A DNA stretch of 64,000 nucleotides from Lepidurus packardi (Eukaryota > Arthropoda > Branchiopoda > Notostraca > Triopsidae), in NCBI GenBank assembly GCA_023053545.1, contig JAKZAN010000169.1, forward strand, positions 1 through 64,000, given 5' to 3'. The notes below the pieces were generated by a model. That model searched no databases, was not told the DNA's origin, and worked only from the letters and a program-made list of their open reading frames with translations. Below are positions 39,021-52,351 of the stretch, in pieces (positions within the stretch are counted from its first letter, which is position 1; each line of letters opens with the position of its first letter). The translations under genes were made by a program, and so were the position numbers.

Positions 39021-40872
39021 CTGAATTAATTTCTTACGGACTGAATTAATTCATTACGGACTTAATTAAATCCTTACAGACTGAATTAATTCCTTATGGA
39101 CTTAATTAATTCCGTAAGGAATTAATTAATTAATTACGGACTGAAATAATTCCTTACGGACTGAATTAATTCCTTACGGACTGAATTAATTCCTTACGGA
39201 CTGAATTAATTCCTTACGTACTGAATTAATTCCTTACGGACTGAATTAATTTCTTACGGACTGAATTAATTCATTACGGATTTAATTAAATCCTTACAGA
39301 CTGAATTAATTCCTTATGGACTTAATTAATTCCGTAAGGAATGAATTAATTAATTACGGACTGAAATAATTCCTTACGGACTGAATTAATTCCTTACGGA
39401 CTGAATTAATTCCTTACGGACTGAATTAATTCCTTACGGACTGAATTAATACCTTAATTATTTCCTTACGGACTGAATTAATTTCATACGGACTGAATTA
39501 ATTCATTTCGGACTTAATTATTCGATTACGGACTGAATAAATTCCTTACGTAATGAACTTATTCCTTACGGACTGAATTAATTCCTTACGGACTGAATTA
39601 ATTCCTTACGGACTGAATTAATTCCTTACGGACTTAATTAATTCCTTTCGGACTTAATTAATTCCTTACGTACTTAATTAATTCCTTACGGTCTGAATTA
39701 ATTCCGTACGGATTTTATTAATTCCTTACGGACTGAATTAATTCATTACGGACTTAATTAATCCATTACGGACTGAATTATTTCCTTACGAATTGAAGTT
39801 ATTCCTTACGGACTGAATTAATTACTTACGGACTGAATTAATTCCTTACGTACTGAATTAATTCCTTACGGACTGAATTAATTTCTTACGGACTGAATTA
39901 ATTCATTACGGACTTAATTAAATCCTTACAGACTGAATTAATTCCTTATGGACTTAATTAATTCCGTAAGGAATGAATTAATTAATTACTGACTGAAATA
40001 ATTCCTTACGGACTGAATTAATTCCTTACGGACTGAATTAATTCCTTACGGACTGAATTAATTCCTTACGTACTGAATTAATTCCTTACGGACTGAATTA
40101 ATTTCTTACGGACTGAATTAATTCATTACGGATTTAATTAAATCCTTACAGACTGAATTAATTCCTTATGGACTTAATTAATTCCGTAAGGAATGAATTA
40201 ATTAATTACGGACTGAAATAATTCCTTACGGACTGAATTAATTCCTTACGGACTGAATTAATTCCTTACGGACTGAATTAATTCCTTACGGACTGAATTA
40301 ATACCTTAATTATTTCCTTACGGACTGAATTAATTTCATACGGACTGAATTAATTCATTTCGGACTTAATTATTCGATTACGGACTGAATAAATTCCTTA
40401 CGTAATGAACTTATTCCTTACGGACTGAATTAATTCCTTACGGACTGAATTAATTCCTTACGGACTGAATTAATTCCTTACGGACTTAATTAATTCCTTT
40501 CGGACTTAATTAATTCCTTACGTACTTAATTAATTCCTTACGGTCTGAATTAATTCCGTACGGATTTTATTAATTCCTTACGGACTGAATTAATTCATTA
40601 CGGACTTAATTAATCCATTACGGACTGAATTATTTCCTTACGAATTGAAGTTATTCCTTACGGACTGAATTAATTACTTACGGACTGAATTAATTCCTTA
40701 CGTACTGAATTAATTCCTTACGGACTGAATTAATTTCTTACGGACTGAATTAATTCATTACGGACTTAATTAAATCCTTACAGACTGAATTAATTCCTTA
40801 TGGACTTAATTAATTCCGTAAGGAATGAATTAATTAATTACTGACTGAAATAATTCCTTACGGACTGAATTA
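39021..40872. repeat. 852-bp HOR, about two tandem copies
   Basis: Shared variants recur at exactly 852 bp: TCATTACGGATTTAATT at 39271/40123, TTCGATTACGGACTGAATAA at 39521/40373, and ACGGATTTT at 39710/40562. Similarity runs from about 39020 to about 40915, a little over two copies. The variant AATTACTGACTGAAAT occurs near 39983, 40835 and 41751, linking this block to the sequence on the far side of the inverted repeat. Confidence 0.9.
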
Positions 40873-41250
40873 ATTCCTTACGGACTGAATTAATTCCTTA
40901 CGGACTGAATTAATTCCTTACCGACTGAATTAATTCCTTACGTACTGAATTAATTCCTTACGGACTGAATTAATTTCTTACGGACTGAATTAATTCAGTA
41001 CGGACTTAATTAAATCCTTACAGACTGAATTAATTCCTTATGGACTTAATTAATTCCGTAAGGAATGAATTAATTAAGTCCATAAGGAATTAATTCAGTC
41101 TGTAAGGATTTAATTAAGTCCGTACTGAATTAATTCAGTCCGTAAGAAATTAATTCAGTCCGTAAGGAATTAATTCAGTACGTAAGGAATTAATTCAGTC
41201 GGTAAGGAATTAATTCAGTCCGTAAGGAATTAATTCAGTCCGTAAGGAAT
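40873..41250. repeat. Perfect inverted repeat, 184-bp arms with a 10-bp spacer
   Basis: The left arm is 40873-41056, the spacer 41057-41066 (CGTAAGGAAT) and the right arm 41067-41250. Reading the right arm as reverse complement, I find no mismatch to the left arm. It includes private variants: CTTACCGACTG, CTTACGTACTG, TTTCTTACGG, ATTCAGTACGG, ATCCTTACAG and CCTTATGG. The right arm is the only long run of monomers in reverse orientation in region B. A direct copy of the same left-arm variant series, including CCGACTG and CAGTACGG, lies at about 41815-41960. Both ends of the inverted stretch fall on CCGTAAGGAAT, the small inverted motif of the HOR. It is either a real fold-back (template-switch) event or a fold-back read or assembly artefact. 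Confidence 0.92.
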
Positions 41251-44200
41251 GAATTAATTAATTACGGACTGAAATAATTCCTTACGGACTGAATTAATTC
41301 CTTACGGACTGAATAAATTCCTTACGGACTGAATTAATTCCTTACGGACTGAATTAATTCCTTACGTACTGAATTAATTCCTTACGGACTGAATTAATTT
41401 CTTACGGACTGAATTATTCATTACGGATTTAATTAAATCCTTACAGACTGAATTAATTCCTTATGGACTTAATTAATTCCGTAAGGAATGAATTAATTAA
41501 TTACGGGACTGAAATAATTCCTTACGGACTGAATTAATTCCTTACGGACTGAATTAATTCCTTACGGACTGAATTAATTCCTTACGGACTGAACTAATAC
41601 CTTAATTATTTCCTTACGTACTGAATTAATTCCTTACGGACTGAATTAATTTCTTACGGACTGAATTAATTCATTACGGACTTAATTAAATCCTTACAGA
41701 CTGAATTAATTCCTTATGGACTTAATTAATTCCGTAAGGAATGAATTAATTAATTACTGACTGAAATAATTCCTTACGGACTGAATTAATTCCTTACGGA
41801 CTGAATTAATTCCTTACCGACTGAATTAATTCCTTACCGACTGAATTAATTCCTTACGTACTGAATTAATTCCTTACGGACTGAATTAATTTCTTACGGA
41901 CTGAATTAATTCAGTACGGACTTAATTAAATCCTTACAGACTGAATTAATTCCTTATGGACTTAATTAATTCCGTAAGGAATGAATTAATTAATTACGGA
42001 CTGAAATAATTCCTTACGGACTGAATTAATTCCTTACGGACTGAATTAATTCCTTACGGACTGAATTAATTTCTTACGGACTGAATTAATTCATTACGGA
42101 CTTAATTAAATCCTTACAGACTGAATTAATTCCTTATGGACTTAATTAATTCCGTAAGGAATGAATTAATTAATTACGGACTGAAATAATTCCTTACGGA
42201 CTGAATTAATTCCTTACGGACTGAATAAATTCCTTACGGACTGAATTAATTCCTTACGGACTGAATTAATTCCTTACGTACTGAATTAATTCCTTACGGA
42301 CTGAATTAATTTCTTACGGACTGAATTAATTCATTACGGATTTAATTAAATCCTTACAGACTGAATTAATTCCTTATGGACTTAATTAATTCCGTAAGGA
42401 ATGAATTAATTAATTACGGACTGAAATAATTCCTTACGGACTGAATTAATTCCTTACGGACTGAATTAATTCCTTACGGACTGAATTAATTCCTTACGGA
42501 CTGAACTAATACCTTAATTATTTCCTTACGGACTGAATTAATTTCATACGGACTGAATTAATTCATTTCGGACTTAATTAATCGATTACGGACTGAATTA
42601 ATTCCTTACGTAATGAACTTATTCCTTACGGACTGAATTAATTCCTTACGGACTGAATTAATTCCTTACGGACTGAATTAATTCCTTACGGACTTAATTA
42701 ATTCCTTTCGGACTTAATTAATTCCTTACGTACTTAATTAATTCCTTACGGTCTGAATTAATTCGGTACGGATTTTATTAATTCCTTACGGACTGAATTA
42801 ATTCATTACGGACTTAATTAATCCATTACGGACTGAATTATTTCCTTACGAATTGAAGTTATTCCTTACGGACTGAATTAATTTCTTACGGACTGAATTA
42901 ATTCATTACGGACTTAATTAAATCCTTACAGACTGAATTAATTCCTTATGGACTTAATTAATTCCGTAAGGAATGAATTAATTCCTTACGGACTGAATTA
43001 ATTCCTTACGGACTGAATTAATTCCTTACGTACTGAATTAATTCCTTACGGACTGAATTAATACCTTAATTAATTCCTTACGGACTGAATTAATTTCATA
43101 CGGACTGAATTAATTCATTTCGGACTTAATTAATCGATTACGGACTGAATTAATTCCTTACGTAATGAACTTATTCCTTACGGACTGAATTAATTCCTTA
43201 CGGACTGAATTAATTCCTTACGGACTGAACTAATTCCTTACGGACTGAATTAATTCCTTACGAACTGAATTAATACCTTACGGACTGAATTAAATCCTTA
43301 CGGACTGAATTAATTCCTTACGGACTTAATAAATTCCTTTCGGACTTAATTAATTCCTTACGTACTTAATTAATTCCTTACGGTCTGAATTAATTCCGTA
43401 CGGATTTTATTAATTCCTTACGGACTGAATTAATTCCTTACGGACTGAATTAATTCATTACGGACTTAATTAGTCCATTACGGACTGAATTATTTCCTTA
43501 CGAATTGAAGTTATTCCTTACGGACTGAATTAATTACTTACGTACTGAATTAATTCCTTACGGACTGAATTAATTTCTTACGGACTGAATTAATTCATTA
43601 CGGACTTAATTAAATCCTTACAGACTGAATTAATTCCTTATGGACTTAATTAATTCCGTAAGGAATGAATTAATTAATTACGGACTGAAATAATTCCTTA
43701 CGGACTGAATTAATTCCTTACGGACTGAATTAATTCCTTACGGACTGACATAATTCCTTACGGACTGAATTAATACCTTAATTAATTCCTTACGGACTGA
43801 ATTAATTTCATACGGACTGAATTAATTCATTTCGGACTTAATTAATCGATTACGGACTGAATTAATTCCTTACGTAATGAACTTATTCCTTACGGACTGA
43901 ATTAATTCCTTACGGACTGAATTAATTCCTTACGGACTGAATTAATTCCTTACGGACTGAATTGATTCCTTACGGACTGAATTAATACCTTACGGACTGA
44001 ATTAAATCCTTACGGACTGAATTAATTCCTTACGGACTTAATTAATTCCTTTCGGACTTAATTAATTCCTTACGGTCTGAATTAATTCCGTACGGATTTT
44101 ATTAATTCCTTACGGACTGAATTAATTCATTACGGACTTAATTAATCCATTACGGACTGAATTATTTCCTTACGAATTGAAGTTATTCCTTACGGACTGA

Positions 44201-47200
44201 ATTAATTACTTACGGACTTAATTAATTCCGTAAGGAATGAATTAATTAATTACGTACTGAAATAATTCCTTACGGACTGAATTAATTCCTTACGGACTGA
44301 ATTAATTCCTTACGTACTGAATTAATTCCTTACGGACTGAATTAATTCCTTACGGACTGAATTAATACCTTAATTAATTAATTACGGACTGAATTAATTT
44401 CATACGGACTGAATTAATTCATTTCGGACTTAATTAATCGATTACGGACTGAATTAACTCCTTACGTAATGAACTTATTCCTTACGGACTAAATTAATTC
44501 CTTACGGACTGAATTAATTCCTTACGGACTGAATTAATTCCTTACGGACTGAATTTATACCTTACGGACTGAACTAAATCCTCACGGACTGAATTAATTC
44601 CTTTCGGACTTAATTAATTCCTTTCGGACTTAATTAATTCCTTACGTACTTAATTAATTCCTTACGGTCTGAATTAATTCCGTACGGATTTTATTAATTC
44701 CTTACGGACTGAATTAATTCATTACGGACTTAATTAATCCATTACGGACTGAATTATTTCCTTACGAATTGAAGTTATTCCTTACGGACTGAATTAATTA
44801 CTTACGGACTGCATTAATTCCTTACGTACTGAATTAATTCCTTACGGACTGAATTAATTCCTTACGGACTGAATTAATTCATTACGGACTTAATTAAATC
44901 CTTACAGACTGAATTAATTCCTTATGGACTTAATTAATTCCGTAAGGAATGAATTAATTAATTACGGACTGATAGTAATTCCTTACGGACTGAATTAATT
45001 CCTTACGGACTGAATTAATTCCTTACGGACTGAATTAATACCTTAATTAGTTCCTTACGGACTGAATTAATTTCATACGGACTGAATTAATTCATTTCGG
45101 ACTTAATTAATCGATTACGGACTGAATTAATTCCTTACGTAATGAACTTATTCCTTACGGACTGAATTAATTCCTTACGGACTGAATTAATTCCTTACGG
45201 ACTGAATTAATTCCTTACGGACTGAATTAATTCCTTACGGACTGAATTAATACCTTACGGACTGAATTAAATCCTTACGGACTGAATTAATTCCTTACGG
45301 ACTTAATTAATTCCTTTCGGACTTAATTAATTCCTTACGTACTTAATTAATTCCTTACGGTCTGAATTAATTCCGTACGGATTTTATTAATTCCTTACGG
45401 ACTGAATTAATTCATTACGGACTTAATTAATCCATTACGGACTGAATTATTTCCTTACGAATTGAAGTTATTCCTTACGGACTGAATTAATTACTTACGG
45501 ACTGAATTAATTCCTTATGGACTTAATTAATTCCGTAAGGAATGAATTAATTAATTACGTACTGAAATAATTCCTTACGGACTGAATTAATTCCTTACGG
45601 ACTGAATTAATTCCTTACGTACTGAATTAATTCCTTACGGACTGAACTAAATCCTTACGGACTGAATTAATTCCTTTCGGACTTAATTAATTCCTTTCGG
45701 ACTTAATTAATTCCTTAGGTACTTAATTAATTCCTTACGGTCTGAATTAATTCCGTACGGATTTTATTAATTCCTTACGGACTGAATTAATTCATTACGG
45801 ACTTAATTAATCCATTACGGACTGAATTATTTCCTTACGAATTGAAGTTATTCCTTACGGACTGAATTAATTACTTACGGACTGCATTAATTCCTTACGT
45901 ACTGAATTAATTCCTTACGGACTGAATTAATTCCTTACGGACTGAATTAATTCATTACGGACTTAATTAAATCCTTACAGACTGAATAAATTCCTTATGG
46001 ACTTAATTAATTCCGTAAGGAATGAATTAATTAATTACGGACTGATAGTAATTCCTTACGGACTGAATTAATTCCTTACGGACTGAATTAATTCCTTACG
46101 GACTGAATTAATACCTTAATTAATTCCTTACGGACTGAATTAATTTCATACGGACTGAATTAATTCATTTCGGACTTAATTAATCGATTACGGACTGAAT
46201 TAATTCCTTACGTAATGAACTTATTCCTTACGGACTGAATTAATTCCTTACGGACTGAATTAATTCCTTACGGACTGAACTAATTCCTTACGGACTGAAT
46301 TAATTCCTTACGAACTGAATTAATACCTTACGGACTGAATTAAATCCTTACGGACTGAATTAATTCCTTACGGACTTAATTAATTCCTTTCGGACTTAAT
46401 TAATTCCTTACGTACTTAATTAATTCCTTACGGTCTGAATTAATTCCGTACGGATTTTATTAATTCCTTACGGACTGAATTAATTCATTACGGACTTAAT
46501 TAATCCATTACGGACTGAATTATTTCCTTACGAATTGAAGTTATTCCTTACGGACTGAATTAATTACTTACGTACTGAATTAATTCCTTACGGACTGAAT
46601 TAATTTCTTACGGACTGAATTAATTCATTACGGACTTAATTAAATCCTTACAGACTGAATTAATTCCTTATGGACTTAATTAATTCCGTAAGGAATGAAT
46701 TAATTAATTACGGACTGAAATAATTCCTTACGGACTGAATTAATTCCTTACGGACTGAATTAATTCCTTACGGACTGAATTAATACCTTAATTAATTCCT
46801 TACGGACTGAATTAATTTCATACGGACTGAATTAATTCATTTCGGACTTAATTAATCGATTACGGACTGAATTAGTTCCTTACGTAATGAACTTATTCCT
46901 TACGGACTGAATTAATTCCTTACGGATTGAATTAATTCCTTACGGACTGAATTAATTCCTTACGGACTGAATTAATTCCTTACGGACTGAATTAATACCT
47001 TACGGACTGAATTAAATCCTTACGGACTGAATTAATTCCTTACGGACTTAATTAATTCCTTTCGGACTTAATTAATTCCTTACGGTCTGAATTAATTCCG
47101 TACGGATTTTATTAATTCCTTACGGACTGAATTAATTCATTACGGACTTAATTAATCCATTACGGACTGAATTATTTCCTTACGAATTGAAGTTATTCCT

Positions 47201-48699
47201 TACGGACTGAATTAATTACTTACGGACTTAATTAATTCCGTAAGGAATGAATTAATTAATTACGTACTGAAATAATTCCTTACGGACTGAATTAATTCCT
47301 TACGGACTGAATTAATTCCTTACGTACTGAATTAATTCCTTACGGACTGAATTAATTCCTTACGGACTGAATTAATTCATTACGGACTTAATTAAATCCT
47401 TACAGACTGAATTAATTCCTTATGGACTTAATTAATTCCGTAAGGAATGAATTAATTAATTACGGACTGAAATAATTCCTTACGGACTGAATTAATTCCT
47501 TACGGACTGAATTAATTCCTTACGGACTGAATTAATACCTTAATTAATTAATTACGGACTGAATTAATTTCATACGGACTGAATTAATTCATTTCGGACT
47601 TAATTAATCGATTACCGACTGAATTAACTCTTTCGTAATGAACTTATTCCTTACGGACTTAATTAATTCCTTACGTACTTAATTAATTCCTTACGGTCTG
47701 AATTAATTCCGTACGGATTTTATTAATTCCTTACGGACTGAATTAATTCATTACGGACTTAATTAATCCATTACGGACTGAATTATTTCCTTACGAATTG
47801 AAGTTATTCCTTACGGACTGAATTTATTACTTACGGACTGCATTAATTCCTTACGTACTGAATTAATTCCTTACGGACTGAATTAATTCCTTACGGACTG
47901 AATTAATTCATTACGGACTTAATTAAATCCTTACAGACTGAATTAATTCCTTATGGACTTAATTAATTCCGTAAGGAATGAATTAATTAATTACGGACTG
48001 ATAGTAATTCCTTACGGACTGAATTAATTCCTTACGGACTGAATTAATTCCTTACGGACTGAATTAATACCTTAATTAATTCCTTACGGACTGAATTAAT
48101 TTCATACGGACTGAATTAATTCATTTCGGACTTAATTAATCGATTACGGACTGAATTAATTCCTTACGTAATGAACTTATTCCTTACGGACTGAATTAAT
48201 TCCTTACGGACTGAATTAATTCCTTACGGACTGAATTAATTCCTTACGGACTGAATTAATTCCTTACGGACTGAATTAATACCTTACGGACTGAATTAAA
48301 TCCTTACGGACTGAATTAATTCCTTACGGACTGAATTAATTCCTTTCGGACTTAATTAATTCCTTACGTACTTAATTAATTCCTTACGGTCTGAATTAAT
48401 TCAGTACGGATTTTATTAATTCCTTACGGACTGAATTAATTCATTACGGACTTAATTAATCCATTACGGACTGAATTATTTCCTTACGAATTGAAGTTAT
48501 TCCTTACGGACTGAATTAATTACTTACGTACTGAATTAATTCATTACGGACTTAATTAAATCCTTACAGACTGAATTAATTCCTTATGGACTTAATTAAT
48601 TCCGTAAGGGATGAATTAATTAATTACGGACTGAAATAATTCCTTACGGACTGAATTAATTCGTTACGGACTGAATTAATTCCTTACGGACTGAATTAA
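41251..48699. repeat. Satellite B zone 3c: ~0.4-1.1-kb HORs
   Basis: After the inverted repeat the array resumes in the usual orientation at GAATTAATTAATTACGG. Units hold the CAG, TGG, CCGTAAGG, truncated-monomer, ATCGAT, TTTCGG, CGTACTTAATT, CGGTCTG, CCGTACGGATTTT, CCATTACGG and CGAATTGAAG monomers in conserved order. The variant GATAGTAATTCC marks copies at 44971, 46044 and 48000. CGGTCTG directly after TTTCGG, with the CGTACTT monomer missing, marks a sub-type near 44060 and 47080. No gene or foreign insertion is seen. Confidence 0.86.
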
Positions 48700-51600
48700 T
48701 ACCTTAATTAATTCCTTACGGACTGAATTAATTTCATACGGACTGAATTAATTCATTTCGGACTTAATTAATCGATTACGGACTGAATTAGTTCCTTACG
48801 TAATGAACTTATTCCTTACGGACTGAATTAATTCCTTACGGACTGAATTAATTCCTTACGGACTGAATTAATTCCTTACGGACTTAATTAATTCCTTTCG
48901 GACTTAATTAATTCCTTACGTACTTAATTAATTCCTTACGGTCTGAATTAATTCCGTACGGATTTTATTAATTCCTTACGGACTGAATTAATTCATTACG
49001 GACTTAATTAATCCATTACGGACTGAATTATTTCCTTACGAATTGAAGTTATTCCTTACGGACTGAATTAATTACTTACGGACTGAAATAATTCCTTACG
49101 TACTGAATTAATTCCTTACGGACTGAATTAATTTCTTACGGACTGAATTAATTCCTTACGGACTGAATTAATACCTTAATTATTTCCTTACGGACTGAAT
49201 TAATTTCATACGGACTGAATTAATTCATTTCGGACTTAATTAATCGATTACGGACTGAATTAATTCCTTACGTAATGAACTTATTCCATACGGACTGAAT
49301 TAATTCCTTACGGACTGAATTAATTCCTTACGGACTGAATTAATTCCTTACGGACTTAATTAATTCCTTTCGGACTTAATTAATTCCTTACGTACTTAAT
49401 TAATTCCTTACGGTCTGAATTAATTCCGTACGGATTTTATTAATTCCTTACGGACTGAATTAATTCATTACGGACTTAATTAATCCATTACGGACTGAAT
49501 TATTTCCTTACGAATTGAAGTTATTCCTTACGGACTGAATTAATTACTTACGGACTGAATTAATTCCTTACGTACTGAATTAATTCCTTACGGACTGAAT
49601 TAATTTCTTACGGACTGAATTAATTCATTACGGACTTAATTAAATCCTTACAGACTGAATTAATTCCTTATGGACTTAATTAATTCCGTAAGGAATGAAT
49701 TAATTAATTACGTACTGAAATAATTCCTTACGGACTGAATTAATTCCTTACGGACTGAATTAATTCCTTACGTACTGAATTAATTCCTTACGGACTGAAT
49801 TAATTCCTTACGGACTGAATTAATTCATTACGGACTTAATTAAATCCTTACAGACTGAATTAATTCCTTATGGACTTAATTAATTCCGTAAGGAATGAAT
49901 TAATTAATTACGGACTGAAATAATTCCTTACGGACTGAATTAATACCTTAATTAATTCCTTACGGACTGAATTAATTTCATACGGACTGAATTAATTCAT
50001 TTCGGACTTAATTAATCGATTACGGACTGAATTAATTCCTTACGTAATGAACTTATTCCTTACGGACTGAATTAATTCCTTACGGACTGAATTAATTCCT
50101 TACGGACTGAATTAATTCCTTACGGACTTAATTAATTCCTTTCGGACTTAATTAATTCCTTACGTACTTAATTAATTCCTTACGGTCTGAATTAATTCCG
50201 TACGGATTTTATTAATTCCTTACGGACTGAATTAATTCATTACGGACTTAATTAATCCATTACGGACTGAATTATTTCCTTACGAATTGAAGTTATTCCT
50301 TACGGACTGAATTAATTACTTACGGACTGAAATAATTCCTTACGTACTGAATTAATTCCTTACGGACTGAATTAATTTCTTACGGACTGAATTAATTCCT
50401 TACGGACTGAATTAATACCTTAATTATTTCCTTACGGACTGAATTAATTTCATACGGACTGAATTAATTCATTTCGGACTTAATTAATCGATTACGGACT
50501 GAATTAATTCCTTACGTAATGAACTTATTCCATACGGACTGAATTAATTCCTTACGGACTGAATTAATTCCTTACGGACTGAATTAATTCCTTACGGACT
50601 TAATTAATTCCTTTCGGACTTAATTAATTCCTTACGTACTTAATTAATTCCTTACGGTCTGAATTAATTCCGTACGGATTTTATTAATTCCTTACGGACT
50701 GAATTAATTCATTACGGACTTAATTAATCCATTACGGACTGAATTATTTCCTTACGAATTGAAGTTATTCCTTACGGACTGAATTAATTACTTACGGACT
50801 GAATTAATTCATTACGGACTTAATTAAATCCTTACAGACTGAATTAATTCCTTATGGACTTAATTAATTCCGTAAGGAATGAATTAATTAATTACGTACT
50901 GAAATAATTCCTTACGGACTGAATTAATTCCTTACGGACTGAATTAATTCCTTACGTACTGAATTAATTCCTTACGGACTGAATTAATTCCTTACGGACT
51001 GAATTAATTCATTACGGACTTAATTAAATCCTTACAGACTGAATTAATTCCTTATGGACTTAATTAATTCCGTAAGGAATGAATTAATTAATTACGGACT
51101 GAAATAATTCCTTACGGACTGAATTAATACCTTAATTAATTCCTTACGGACTGAATTAATTTCATACGGACTGAATTAATTCATTTCGGACTTAATTAAT
51201 CGATTACGGACTGAATTAATTCCTTACGTAATGAACTTATTCCTTACGGACTGAATTAATTCCTTACGGACTGAATTAATTCCTTACGGACTGAATTAAT
51301 TCCTTACGGACTTAATTAATTCCTTTCGGACTTAATTAATTCCTTACGTACTTAATTAATTCCTTACGGTCTGAATTAATTCCGTACGGATTTTATTAAT
51401 TCCTTACGGACTGAATTAATTCATTACGGACTTAATTAATCCATTACGGACTGAATTATTTCCTTACGAATTGAAGTTATTCCTTACGGACTGAATTAAT
51501 TACTTACGGACTGAAATAATTCCTTACGTACTGAATTAATTCCTTACGGACTGAATTAATTTCTTACGGACTGAATTAATTCCTTACGGACTGAATTAAT

Positions 51601-52351
51601 ACCTTAATTATTTCCTTACGGACTGAATTAATTTCATACGGACTGAATTAATTCATTTCGGACTTAATTAATCGATTACGGACTGAATTAATTCCTTACG
51701 TAATGAACTTATTCCATACGGACTGAATTAATTCCTTACGGACTGAATTAATTCCTTACGGACTGAATTAATTCCTTACGGACTTAATTAATTCCTTTCG
51801 GACTTAATTAATTCCTTACGTACTTAATTAATTCCTTACGGTCTGAATTAATTCCGTACGGATTTTATTAATTCCTTACGGACTGAATTAATTCATTACG
51901 GACTTAATTAATCCATTACGGACTGAATTATTTCCTTACGAATTGAAGTTATTCCTTACGGACTGAATTAATTTCTTACGGACTGAATTAATTCATTACG
52001 GACTTAATTAAATCCTTACATACTGAATTAATTCCTTATGGACTTAATTAATTCCGTAAGGAATGAATTAATTAATTACGTACTGAAATAATTCCTTACG
52101 GACTGAATTAATTCCTTACGGACTGAATTAATTCCTTACGTACTGAATTAATTCCTTACGGACTGAATTAATTCCTTACGGACTGAATTAATTCATTACG
52201 GACTTAATTAAATCCTTACAGACTGAATTAATTCCTTATGGACTTAATTAATTCCGTAAGGAATGAATTAATTAATTACGGACTGAAATAATTCCTTACG
52301 GACTGAATTAATTCCTTACGGACTGAATTAATTCCTTACGGACTGAATTAA
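48700..52351. repeat. ~1.2-kb HOR, three tandem copies
   Basis: Delimited by TACCTTAATTAATT, the units are 48700-49943 (1244 bp), 49944-51127 (1184 bp) and 51128-52351 (1224 bp). The private variant TTATTCCATACGG lies at 49281, 50525 and 51709. CGTACTGAAATAATT lies at 49711, 50895 and 52079, exactly 1184 bp apart each time. The first copy has 60 bp (three monomers) that the second lacks near 50800, so unit lengths differ by whole monomers. These are among the most homogeneous long copies in the window. Confidence 0.92.
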
